Origin: Latrodectus hesperus
Taxonomy: Eukaryota; Arthropoda; Arachnida; Araneae; Theridiidae
Length of the DNA: 64,000 bases
Reading direction: 5' to 3'
Assembly (NCBI GenBank): GCA_037975125.1
Contig: CM075857.1
Span: 93,767,843 to 93,831,842, forward strand
Shown here: one piece after another, positions 12,206 to 24,527 of the stretch
Layout: each line of letters opens with the position of its first letter
Position numbering within the stretch: the stretch's first letter is position 1
Position numbers and translations under genes: made by a program
Notes under the pieces: model-generated
The model's database searches: none
What the model was told of the DNA's origin: nothing
Seen by the model: only the letters and a program-made list of their open reading frames with translations

Positions 12206-15200
12206 AATTTTTTAATAAACTTAATTACCCAAAAATTTAACTTGTTTTTAAAGATTAGCAAACTTCTTGAGAATTAAAGGAATTTCTTTAAAAAATAGTC
12301 AAATATATTTTTTCATTTAATATACATTTAATTTTATTAAATGTAAGAAATATTTTAAATGTTAATTATATTTTTTTTTACTTAAAAGTATTGAAAATTT
12401 TTTTATTTAAAAATATTTTTTCATTTGAAAAAATTCCTAATGATATAATAAGTATAATTTTAACTTTGTTTAATTAGATATACATTTTTTAATTTACACT
12501 TTAAAATTAATCACTGCGTTATGTTTTGTTCTAATTACATTTTTAAAAATGAAATGTAATTAGATTTATATTTTCCTGCTTTTTCATTAACAAAATCAAT
12601 TTATACATAAATTATTAATAAATTAAAATTAATGTTAAATGAAATTTTTTAGAAAAGTTTTTAATTATATTTGTTCAGAAATCGAAATTTTCAACAAATA
12701 TTATTACTTACTTTCTTATTATAAAATCTTATGAAAACATTTTACTGTATACTTATCATTCCCATGAATTATAAATAAAAAAATTGATTTTTTATTTAAT
12801 GCATCAAAATTTCTTAACTTAAATTAAATAATGTACATACCAGAAATCAAGTACATCCCATACACACAGGTAAAGGAGGGCATCACTTATATACAGGCTA
12901 TCGAGAACCTCATTAGAATGTAGTAAAATTAAACAAGAAATTTAATTAAACTAAAACTTCATTCAATTGAATTCAACTGATTATTTAATGAATGAACAAT
13001 TAATTGAGTATTTTTTTGTCTTCAAGACCTCATACATTTAACTGTTTATTTTTATGTATACAATCAGTAAATGCAATCAATTTATTCATATTGAAATCTT
13101 GAAGAAAGAAAAATATATCTTGATATACATGTGCGGTTCAGAAGTTTGGATTCCATTTTGAAGTATTACTACAAACTTTTTTAATTTTATTTCTATTAAA
13201 TGATTTGATCCCTTTTATATATTTTACAGACGAGTCAGTATTTAATTTAAATTTGATTACTTAAGTATAGATACCCATATGTTCATTTTTAACAATGGCA
13301 CTTGAATTTATTTTTATAATATCCATATTTCAAAGTTAATTTCTTATAACACCATTATTCTCTATTAATTCTTCTAAATAGCAAGATATGACTAACAAAA
13401 ATTATCATTTTGTTCATTTGTTTCAAATTTTCATTATTTTAATCGTCCTTCCCCGATTTAATTTCCAAACCTATTCATCAGTTATAGTAAAGAAAATATA
13501 TTTTATTTCTGGGAGTATATATACTAAGTACTTTCCCATACCTATTTTATTACTTAAGATAATTTTCGGGACAAATACGCAAAATTAACGATAAATAATT
13601 GTTCCCAGATACGATAGAAAAAATTTCCATGTTTAAGCAATCCAAAAGTTTTAACCTATGAAATTCTCAGATTTTGTATGTTTTAAATCTCTGCTGGGAG
13701 AAAAAAGAAATTAAAATATGCCTTGATTACTTCCTGTAAGTGAGTAATCACAAATCATTGAGGAAGCAGTGTGAAAATTCAGACACTTTCAAAACCACAT
13801 GGCGTATAGAAAATCTTGTAAGAAGGCAAGTTTCAGGAGGGTTTGTTTTTAGGCAGAATGAAAAGAATGCGTTTTCTTCTATTTAGTTAGAATAAAATAT
13901 GTAAAAAGAAATTTAAATAGATATTCAAATGTAAATGCTTGGAAATTTTTGAAAAGATGGCAATGTTCATAGTTATGAAATTATTTTCAGTATTTTTCTC
14001 TCTTTAACTTCCGTTTATGTATTTTCGTTTAGTAATGGCAGCAGAATGAAATATCAATAAATTTTAAGCATTTAATAAACAATGAAACATACAAAACAAC
14101 AAAATATAGGAAAAATAATAAATAATTAAAGTGACAAAAACAGTAAACATTGAAAGTGTGAAAAAATATCATCTCCTCCAGCGTTAATATAAATATATTT
14201 TATTTATAAATTCAAAAAAGAGTTACGTTTCATTATTGCATTTAATTATAATAAATTATTTTCCATTAAAAAGTTATATAGAGGACAGAAAAGATTTGTT
14301 AATTCAATTTGAAATGATAATTTTTTTAATATTTCCGTGTGTATTTACAGTAACTAAGTTATAAAAAAATTAAAATATACTTGAAAAATAAATTTTTTGA
14401 GCTAAATATTTACTGCATTAAATGTTAAATACTATTATATTTAGCATTTAATACAGTATGTTGCAGTTTTTTTCAATTTAAACACAGATTTTACTCAAAT
14501 TTTGTTAAAACATGATTCAACAATCAAAATAAAATCAGATTTTTAAGTGATAAATAAAAACTGGTTATCATATTGAAATTATCAAAATTATTTAAGAAAA
14601 CAAATGAAAGTCATCTATATGAAAATTACCGTTTATTAAAAAAACAGTATTCTGTTAGTAACACAATTAGATGCTATTCTGTAGTACAGATCATGAATCG
14701 GGTATTTTGGTGCTAAATTTGAAACCATACATTAGTTGTCTTCTGTGAAATAAATACCAATTATTCATACAATAATAATAATGCAATTCAAGTTATATAA
14801 ATAAAGCAGTCCAACTATTTTAATATAGATTCGAACTAAATTTGAATAAATTTTAAGTTTTACTGCAGTTAAAATTGAGAACTTAATATAAATAAGATTG
14901 TATCTCAATATTTGTTTCATTCTTATATTAATATTATCGGTTAACACGAGTGTCTTTCGAGCTTTAAAGTAAGTTTTTTTAAATATATATATTTAATATG
15001 AAAATTTATAAATAAATTGTTTTCCTCAATATATAAAATATATTCATTACCATAAATCTAATTAAAAATCATCCAGGAGTTTCAGTTCAAATTTTTTTAA
15101 CAGGAGTCATAATTTTCAAAACTCTTAATGAGAAATAATTTTAAAACTCTATATTTTAGCGTGTTGTTTTTATAAGTTTTCCTTAACTTGTGCATCTATG

Positions 15201-15589
15201 TACCATATTAAGTGGATCATATCAGCAAATTTGAAACTGTGTCCATGTAAAGTACTATTTGTTTAAAGAAAAAAGGAAACTTGCGAAGAAGAGATATTTA
15301 AACTGAATGAATAAGAGAAGTATAAATAATAACTATATTGCAATAATACCAGTTCTTGAATTGCATATCAATGGCGAAGATATTTGAAAACTAAAATTCT
15401 ATAACAAGCATGCTAAATTTATGACATAAAACAACAATTTATTTTCCTGACGTGAAAATTGGGAAAACGTAGTTTATTTTTTAAATAATTTTTGACAAAA
15501 ATGCAAATATTGAGGAAAATCCATCAAAATGATTTTGTTAATTATTATATCTACACATTTATTTAAATAAGAGTAATAACATAAAGAAT
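12199..15589. other. Very AT-rich intergenic DNA
   Basis: Runs of A and T and short open frames only. No terminal repeats, tandem arrays or protein motifs seen. Confidence 0.6.
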
Positions 15590-18400
15590 GAAGCGTAGCA
15601 GCCACTTTCACAAGTTTCGGCCTCGTTTTAGGGAAATTAAGTTTGAATCTATTAAGAAATTTTACAAGCCTTTTGATTCCCTCAAAAAATTATATTAACT
15701 GTTACGGAGAATCCTATACCATTTACAAAAGCCGAAGCTCTAGCTAGTAGAATAAAACACCACAAAATAAGGGAATTTTGGATTCGTTATGTGTCTTCAA
15801 TTACCTCATTGTGTGACATCCAGAGAACAGCTGTGGGGAGAAAGGGAAAACAGACAATGGCATTTATCAGATTTATTTCATTCCGGTTTTAAAAACTGAA
15901 TCTGCTGAAAAGTTCCTTATTAGTATATATTGACAGCGTTATCTGAGAAACATTTGCAAGTGTGTCCAACTCTGATTCTTTTAGACTCATTTTTTAAAGA
16001 CTAAAAGAATTGCTAAGCGAAAGTCCCTAAGATTCACTGAGCGACATAATATAAAATACAATTGTGAGTTCAGATTGTCAGAATTGAAACCACCTTATGT
16101 TCGGCAAATGACACCACAGCCCAGAATCGGAATTAATCTCTTGAAATGATCCGTCACTTACATCAAGATTCTTTATTAAATATACTGTTATTTTTTAATA
16201 TAATGTGTGTGAATCACACTTATATTAAACTATGGAGGGATATTATAGTGATTCCAATTTTGAAGATTAGAAAAGATTCCTCTGATCCTCTGAGTTATAG
16301 TCATATTGTTTTTATGAGTTGCTTGTGCAAAGCCTTCTTGCGCATGTATGGCCATTGCTAGACTCATATATGTCTTAGAAAAGAATGAGTGTACCCCTGT
16401 TCACCAAAGTGGCTTTCGTAAGCGATGATTTATTGTGGATAATATCATTGATTCGGCGGAATTCCAAATTCGAAATGCTTTCATTACGAGATACCATCTG
16501 TCACAATCTTCTTCGACATAGATTAAGCATATGACAATAAATGGCGATATGTGATTCTTCGTACTATGCATAATTTTGGTTTCCTAGTTTATCTTCCAAT
16601 ATTTATACGAAATTTCCTTGCCTCCCGTGTATTTAGAGGCAATATAGGAGGTTCATTTCCCAACACTTTAACCAAGCTGAAAGTGATCCTCAAGGCAGTG
16701 TTTTAAGCATGACCATTTTTAATCTTTTCTTCAATAGCCTCTTTCAACAATTACCAATTCTGGTCACTGCAGTTTACATGCTGAAGACTTGTAAATTTCT
16801 TGTCAGCTAATTTGAATTTCTTAGATCAAATATGAATTTAAGTGAAATGCAATTGAATAAGCAGTAAATAATTTTGCTACATGATGTGCGTAGAATGGTT
16901 TTAGTCTACTTATTAGCAAGAGTTGCTGTGTTCATTTCTGCAGGAAAACTAGCATCTATCATGATCTTTAAATTCTCTTAAACAGAAGACTTATCCCTGT
17001 GATCTAACACATAAAATTCCTTGGAGTGACTTTCGATAGAAAATTAACTTTCCTTTCCCAAATTTTACATTTGTGGAAGAACTTTTAGCTATTTCTTATA
17101 ATATCTGTTAGGCAATTTCGATTACATTTTGGAGTACAGATCACAAATCACTCTTTTAAATTTACCAGTCATTAATGTTATCTCCAATTGGCTACGGCTG
17201 TGTTGTTAATGGATCGACTATATCTTTCGTCTTAAGCAGACTGGGCGCAGTACACCACTTTGCTTTAAGTTATGCTGTGGTTACTTATCACATATTATCC
17301 ATCAAGAGTATATATGTATTCTGCCCTCAGTTACCATTAGACCTGCAGCGGATGCATCTGTCTCTAAGTTTTTATTCAAAAATTATATCCCCACCTCATC
17401 ATCTCTTACGTTTTATTGTTCGTAATTCTGCTCTTAAGAGATTATATAAAGCAAGATCATGCAGCATTCAACCTTTTCTCACTCGTATTAAATCTTAGCT
17501 TTTGCTGTCTCATCTATGTGATGAGTCTACAACTTGGTATATTCGTACACCCAGTTTGGTATAATGTACGCATAATTATACACAATTCCTTTGAAGATTA
17601 TAAGAAGTCAGGCACAACTGCTATTTTTCAACAGTTTTATGCATTTCAACGCTATCCGAATGCTATGCACATTCCTGTCTTCAGGGGTGGATCTAAAACT
17701 GCTGGAAATTTTGGCTGTGGTTTTTTACTTAATTATATTTCTTTTAGATAATATCTCCACAAGCCCTTCTTCATTGCTGAGGCTAAGGCTATATCACGAA
17801 CATTTAATCATCTGCATACTAAAAATGGGAATACATTTTGCATACTTTCTGACAGTAAGATTACTTTAGAAGTTTTGAGAAATTGTATCTTTTGTTGTCA
17901 TTCGGTAGTGTTCAAGATTTTTGATATATTGTTTATATTTATGTATATGAATATAAGAATAGAGGAGACAATGAGAAGACTAATGTGACCACTAAGTCTG
18001 CATTTGCTTCCATTTTGTCTTCAACTCCTCCATCTACGATGTAAGAAATAGAATAAAACATCTCATACAGTTCTGTAAAGGCAAATTTGCAAAATAATCT
18101 ATTCCATCTTTCATTCAATTATCCCTTTATTTCTTCTCTGCCAATCGCACATATCCAACTGGCTCGTCTTCGTATCGGTCATACGCGTTTCACTCACAAA
18201 CACCTATTTTAAAGTTTGTTAATTCTTGTTGTAGAACATATACAGTGCATCATATTTTACCCATCTATCCAGATTTTAATTAATACCACTGCATATTTTA
18301 ACCATTACATTTTAACATTAGAACATTTGCTACGGAAGCCCAGCCATTGCAATCTTTGTGCGTGCTTAAAAGCAATAAGCTTTAAGCATTTTATCTAATT
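15590..18400 (+). pseudogene. Jockey-like LINE ORF2, heavily decayed
   Basis: Domains of a non-LTR retrotransposon polyprotein follow in order across many stops and frameshifts. About 15720-15840 is the endonuclease-RT linker (AEALASRIKHHKIREFW). 16146-16370 is the RT N-terminal part, with IKLWRDIIVIPILKIRKDSS and LSYSHIVFMSCLCK. 16400-16500 reads VHQSGFRKR...VDNIIDSA. 16500-16640 is the KAYD-containing block (WRYVILRTMHNFG, FIRNFLASRVFRG). 16680-16800 covers the PQGSVLS-like region up to the YADD site, here mutated. 17690-17880 is an RNase H domain (GSKTAGNFGCG, IAEAKAISRTFNHLHTKNG, LSDSKITLEVLRNC). 18160-18390 is the C-terminal RIGHTRFTH block and a CNLC cluster. The endonuclease and ORF1 are absent, as expected for 5' truncation. 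The family copies itself by target-primed reverse transcription; this copy cannot. Confidence 0.88.
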
Positions 18401-20111
18401 TTAAATATCGTACACAAACCGCATAATATTCACTAATTTAATAGTATGTATTAACTGATCGTTTGTAAAAATTTTAAATTACATGTGGTAAGATATATTT
18501 AAGAATAATTGAATGTTATTTGGTTAGGAAAATAAAATCACGCACCTAAAACTTAAGTTTCGGTCAGCTTGTTCAATTTGGACCTTGTGCCACAAATCTA
18601 AACCAACCAACTTTCCAGGAATTAAGGAATTTTCAACTTCACAATAGTGTGCTATATGTCTCTGGGGAGGGCTAGAAATGTCCGGATACAAATTTTGTCT
18701 TGTAGAATAGCCTCTTGTGAATATTTTGAGGTATTAATATTGAAAACTTTACCTTATGTATTTTTTTTTTTTGCTAAGAGTTCTGTCCAAAGAAGAAAAA
18801 ATACTAACACAAAACCAGCTCAGAAGGAATTCTTTTAAAAAATATTAACGAAAATAAAAATGTAGATGAAAATTATGAACGGGAAATTGAAATAAATTAA
18901 TAATCTGTAAGTGTGTGAAATACATTTAAAATCAGCACTAATAAATTTTTACATAAAACTGGGTTTATTTGAAATACATCATTGAAAAGAATCCTCAGTA
19001 TTATGTCTTAATGTTATTGTCTGTGATATTGTAATAACAACCATTAAACAGCTTAGACATGCGAAATTAGGTTATTATTAAAATAAATTATATAAATTTT
19101 GCATTGACATGTAAAGTTCGTTTGTAAGTACGTTTCTTGGAAAGCAATATGTAATAAGATTTTAATTTTTTTTCAGATAGGCACCCTTACCAATCACAGA
19201 AAAGCTATTGTTTTCTTTTATTGACTGTAAATATACTATTTCTCTGAATGAAGCTTCAACAAATTTTTTCATTATTTGACTCCAAAATCGTAATATAAAA
19301 ATTTAAAAAGGTGTTGAAAAATTATTAATATTTGTTTAATCATTTAATTTTTACATGTATATTGCAAATTTATAACGTGTTAGCAATAATAATAACTTAA
19401 AGAATTATTTATTAGAGTATTTCAATTTTTGTTAAATTTGCTATAAAATTTTGTAGCGATAAATTATTGACAACTCTTAAAAAACTTTATATCTTTTTAA
19501 ACTTAAATTGTATGTTTTGTTTAGTATAGACAGTAAACTCGATTTATTTACAAGAAACAGTTAAAATAAAACAATATGAAGTGTTAATTAGGTAAAAGAA
19601 TAATTTTCCTCGAAATAAATAAGTTTATTTAAATTACCACCACTTTCTTTTTTAGTGAAGAAACCACAATACATTTAATGGAATTATAATGAATTTAAAC
19701 TGTTTACATAGATGAGTCCTAGTTAAGTATTATTTCAGAAGTGCAAAAATACAATAAGTATATAGGTTACTTTCTTACACATTATCTAAGCATATAAAAT
19801 ACAAACATTCTAAACAGAAATCAGATTTTATAAACAATATATACTACAGTACGATTTGAAACTGTAACTAAATAGATGGAATATAATTTTGCTAAATAAT
19901 ATTCACTCTACAGATAAGTGCTTGAAGTTGTCCCTAATTATATTTACTTTATGGTCTGAAAAGGAATTTAAACAATTGCAATTTGAGTTATTTCAGAACT
20001 ACAGACTGTAAAAAGAAACTTTTCAAAGTGAACAAAATTTTAATAAATCTGTTCATTTTAAAAATATTCTTTTCATATTATAAGAATTATATATATATAT
20101 ATATATGCATA
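18401..20111. other. AT-rich intergenic DNA
   Basis: No supported gene. It contains the second copy of the short TTTGGACCTTG repeat near 18577 and ends in a short (AT)n at about 20088-20106, directly next to a TA-flanked transposon. Confidence 0.55.
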
Positions 20112-21572
20112 CAGGGTTTCCCGAAAGGTCGTTGCCAAAATTAACATGCTGGTCTGTCATAGCATGGCAAACAAGATTTACATAGGAACTTGTGTTCTAA
20201 AATGCAAATAGCGACCGCTAGAGGGCAATTTTCGCAGTCTGATGGGAGAGTGGGAAGTGTGATTATTTCAGGCGACGACGCTGCAGGAGAACGATGAATC
20301 GGTTTTCTAATGAAGAATTAGCCGATATGATTTACGCTTATGGTGCTGCGGATGGAAATGGACGAGCCGCGGGAAGGATCTACCTTGAGCGCCTCCCAAG
20401 CAGATGTCAGCCAAGTCGTGCTTTGTTTGTGCAACTGTTTCTCATATTGCGCGAGGCAGGAGCTTTCCAGACAGGTAGCCACATCGGTCGAGAACGCACT
20501 ACACGCACACCTGTCACAGAGGAAGCTGTTTTACGGGAATTTGAAAGGAACCCGGGTTAACAAGCCTCCGAGCTATCAAACGCGTCTTGGGTATACCTCG
20601 TACCATCATTCAGCTCATACTGCACGAGGACAGGCAACACCCCTACCACATCCAAAAAGTACAGACACTGTGCGATGATGATTATTCCCAACGCATTACA
20701 TTCGCACGCTGATATTTGCAAAAACGGATTGCACAGATGGATTTTCGATCGCGGATTTTGTTTACTGACGAAGCATCTTTTACACAAGACGGTGTTCTGA
20801 ACCTGCACAACATGCACGTGTGGGCGCATGAAAACCCAAGATGTACACGTGCTCATGCAAATCAACGACTCATCAGCATTAACGTTTGGGCTGGTATTAT
20901 CGGTGACATGCTAATTGGCCCTTACCAACTTCCTGAACGCCTCGATGGGAATAACTATCATACTTATTTAGAAAGGGTGTTGCTGGATCTGTTGGTTAAC
21001 CTTCCAGCAGCTACACGACGAAACATGTGGTTTCAATATGATGGAGCGCCTGCGCAATATGATGGAGCGCCACAGTGTACGGGAATATCTCGATAGGACA
21101 TACCCTGATCACTGGATTGGCAAAGGTGGACCAATCCCATGGCCACCGTGATCCCCTGACCTGACTCCCCTGGATTTTTACCTGTGGGGATACATGAAAT
21201 CCTTGATATACGAGATTCCCGTGACATCGGACACGGATCTCGTCGCCAGGATCGTGGAAGCGGCAGCACGTATCCGTGACACACCTGAGCATTTTGAACG
21301 GCATCGTCAATCCATGCGTCGACGTTGTGAAGCTTGCATTGTTGCGAATGGAAGGATTTTGAACATTTTCTGTAATTTAACCATATTATTTAATATAAGA
21401 CATATTGAAACCTCTTTCGGCAGCATTTCTTTCTCCCCCTCTACGCCTGCAAACATTGCCCTCTAGCGGTCGCTGTTCACATTTTTGGACACAAGTTCCT
21501 ATGTAAATCTCGTTTGCCATGGTATGACAGACCACCATGTTAAGTTTTTCAACGACTTTTCGGGACACCCTG
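20112..21572 (+). mobile_element. Mariner-like transposon with ~125-bp TIRs
   Basis: The 1,461-bp element is flanked by TA (20110-20111 and 21573-21574). Its long inverted ends start CAGGGTKTCCCGAAARGTCG and continue through GGTCTGTCAT, ATTTACATAGGAACTTGTGT and GCGACCGCTAGAGGGCAAT. The left end covers 20112 to about 20235, the right about 21448 to 21572. The arms differ by scattered substitutions, and the enclosed transposase is broken, so it is a fairly young but dead copy. Confidence 0.94.
20294..21380 (+). pseudogene. Mariner-superfamily transposase, DD41D-like
   Basis: The frame opens with MNRFSNEELADMIYAYG, a helix-turn-helix start seen in DUF4817-type arthropod transposases. After frameshifts near 20560 and 20710 it continues with the first Asp in ILFTDEASFTQDGV, a WAHENPR block, the second Asp in WFQYDGAPA (about 21040) and the third in SPDLTPLDFYLWGYM (about 21170). 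Counting across the breaks, the last two acidic residues are about 41 apart, which points to a DD41D mariner clade rather than the DD34E Tc1 elements elsewhere in the window. Further lesions are a 21-bp tandem duplication at 21034-21071, a frameshift just after it, and TGA in place of CGA before SPDL near 21150. Confidence 0.85.
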
Positions 21573-21597
21573 TATGTATGTATATATATAATGTACA

Positions 21598-21604
21598 TAC
21601 ACAC

Positions 21605-21637
<33 letters not shown>
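21598..21637 (+). repeat. (CA)n microsatellite
   Basis: About 20 CA dinucleotides with one CG interruption, a few bases beyond the mariner-like element. A second-strand open frame here is only a product of the repeat. Confidence 0.95.
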
Positions 21638-21639
<2 letters not shown>

Positions 21640-22494
21640 GTTTCAACATGAAAAAAATGATAGTAACTTTTTCATTCAAAAAGAATAAAATTATATACGA
21701 TGTTAACAAATTTAAATTATATTTGGAATCGAAATTTACTAAAGTGAATTCACTAAAGGGAGTTTAACATGAAATAAATTTTAGGTGACTAATTATTCTG
21801 CAGGAGATTAAGGAGAAGGGAACCATTGAAGCATGACAAAATGAGAGTGCAGGAGTCGTCGAGTCAAGAAACTGGTTCTAAACGTGTCAGAAGTAGAAAA
21901 CATTTCTTATAACCACAGCTGTTGGTATAATGAATGAGTGTTTGTTTTATCTAAATGTCTTTTATCTTTTTCGTAGTTGTTACTAGGCACCTAAGTTTTC
22001 TATGCTCACAAAATAACAAAATGGTTAGTAAGGGTAATGAATCACAAGTAAATTACATTTTAAGTACTCCTAAGAAGCTTTGCATGGTGATTTAACATTA
22101 TATATATTTTATTATAATTTATAAGGTACATAAATATTTACGAAATTCCAAAATTTGCTTGAAGATAATTACAGACTTATAGTAGAGATTATATCAATAT
22201 TGCTAAGCTCAGTTTTTAATCGAGAGTTTTCAGTCAATAATACACTATATAAACATATAGCTAGGCAAAAAGAATTAACTGAAATATTTCATTAGATACA
22301 ATGATTCTGATATAAACATGCATTTTTTATTTATTATTAATTCTTAATATGCACAAGAAAAAATTGTGCACAAATTATGGATACATAATAGAATATAGGA
22401 AACGGATAACTAATATGGGTTTTCAAGTGTTGGTCAAATTATATAAATATTAAAGATATTAGCAATTCAGTAAGGCAAATAGAACCATATTATG
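21638..22494. other. AT-rich spacer before satellite
   Basis: Nothing recognised. The 272-bp array begins within the last part of this stretch. Confidence 0.5.
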
Positions 22495-24527
22495 ATTTCA
22501 ACATCCCATAAAGCTTTGATACTTCCAAGTATTCACCGTCTGCACACCCCATCCCTCGCTCCAAAACTTCCATATATACCTGAACAAAGAATTCTGAAAT
22601 ATATAAAAGATATATATATAAACGTGCATTTTCCCATACTACTGGACTGATTCCAGTACCGCATTCACCTAAATAAAAAATACGAATATTATAATTTCTT
22701 GATGTAATTATATGGGAAAAATCATTTAAATAATTAAAAAATTTATGCCCGTACCTGAAAATATATTAAATAATTTAAGAATCCAACGAATTCCGGAAAT
22801 CTACAAGTATTCACAGGCTGCACACCCCATTCCTCCCTCGCAATCTTCCACACTTACCTGTCCATACATTTCTGAAATATATTAACAGCAGATATGTGCA
22901 CTTCTCCATACTTCTGGACTGAGTCCGGCACCGCATTCATCTAAATAAAAAATACGAATACTATAATTTCTTAATAGAATTATATAGAAAAAATAATTTA
23001 TATAATTAAGAAGTTTATTCCCGTACCTGAAAATATATTAAGTGTCTCCAGCATCCATTCCTTTCGGAAACTTCCAAGTATTCACATTCAGTCCACCTCA
23101 TCCCTCCCTCGGCATCTTCCATACTTACCTGTCCATACAATTCAGATATATATACACGGCAGGGGTGTGCATTTCTCCATACTACTGGACTGAGTCCACC
23201 TAAATGAAAATTACGAATAATATAATTTCTTGATGTAATTATAGGGGAAAAACATTTATATAATTAAAAGATTTCATTCCATACCTGAAAATATATTAAA
23301 TAATTTAAGAATCCAACGAATTTCGGAAACCTCCAAGTATTCACATGCTGCCCACCCCATTCCTCCCACGGAATCTTCCATACTTACCTGTCCATACATT
23401 TCTGAAATATATTCACGGCAGGGGTGTGTGTTTCTCCATACTACTGGACTGAGTCCAGCACCGCATTCACCTAAATGAAAATTACGAATAATATAATTTC
23501 TTGATGTAATTATATGGAAAAAATCATTTATATAATTAAAGATTTCCTTCCATACCTGAAAATATATTAAATAATTTAAGAATCTAACGAATTTCTGAAA
23601 CCTCCAAGCATCCACATGCTGCCCAGCTCATTGCTCCCACGGAATCTTCCATACTTACCTGTCCATACATTTCTGAAATATATTCACGGCAGGGGTGTGT
23701 GTTTCTCCATACTACTGGACTGAGTCCAGCACCGCATTCACCTAAATGAAAATTACGAATAATATAATTTCTTGATGTAATTATATGGAAAAAATCATTT
23801 ATATAATTAAAAGATTTCCTTCCATACCTGAAAATATATTAAATAATTTAAGAATCTAACGAATTTCGGAAACCTCCAAGTATTCACATGCTGCCCACCT
23901 CATTGCTCCCTCGCAATCTTCCATACTTACCTGTCCATACATTTCTGAAATATATTCACGGCAGGGGTGTGTGTTTCTCCATACTACTGGACAGAGTCCA
24001 GCACCGCATTCATCTCAATGAAAATTACGAATAATATAATTTCTTGATGTAATTATATGGGAAAAATCATTTATATAATTAAAGATTTCCTTCCATACCT
24101 GAAAATATATTAAATAATTTAAGAATCTAACGAATTCCGGAAACCTCCAAGTATTCACATGCTGCCCACCCCATTGCTCCCACGGAATCTTCCATACTTA
24201 CCTGTCCATACATTTCTGAAATATATTCACGGCAGGGGTGTGTGTTTCTCCATACTACTGGACTGAGTCCAGCACCGCATTCACCTAAATGAAAATTACG
24301 AATAATATAATTTCTTGATGTAATTATATGGGAAAAATCATTTATATAATTAAAAGATTTCATTCCATACCTGAAAATATATTAAAAAATTTAAGAATCT
24401 AACGAATTTCGGAAACCTCCAAGTATTCACATGCTGCACACCCCATTGCTCCCACGGAATCTTCCATACTTACCTGTCCATACATTTCTGAAATATATTC
24501 ACAGCAGGGATATGTGTTTCTCCATAC
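22495..24527 (-). repeat. ~272-bp tandem array, eight units with exon-like cassettes
   Basis: Eight head-to-tail units are marked by TTCACATGCTGCCCACCCCA-like sequence near 22533, 22809, 23079, 23338, 23609, 23883, 24155 and 24426. The first three are diverged and the last five nearly identical. On the minus strand each complete unit holds CATTTAG, a short open cassette reading ECGAGLSPVVWRNTHPC...YGQ, and CAG-GTAAGTATGG, a 5' splice consensus. Cassettes occupy 22580-22668 (89 nt), 22858-22940, 23129-23199 (71 nt), 23388-23470, 23659-23741, 23931-24013 and 24202-24284 (otherwise 83 nt). Unit 8, from 24474, is cut at the junction with the next satellite. The second unit has an internal TAA. 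A further acceptor-like TATATTTTCAG precedes each open stretch. It may be a satellite grown from an intron-exon segment or a duplicated-exon cluster. I do not recognise the peptide. Confidence 0.8.
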
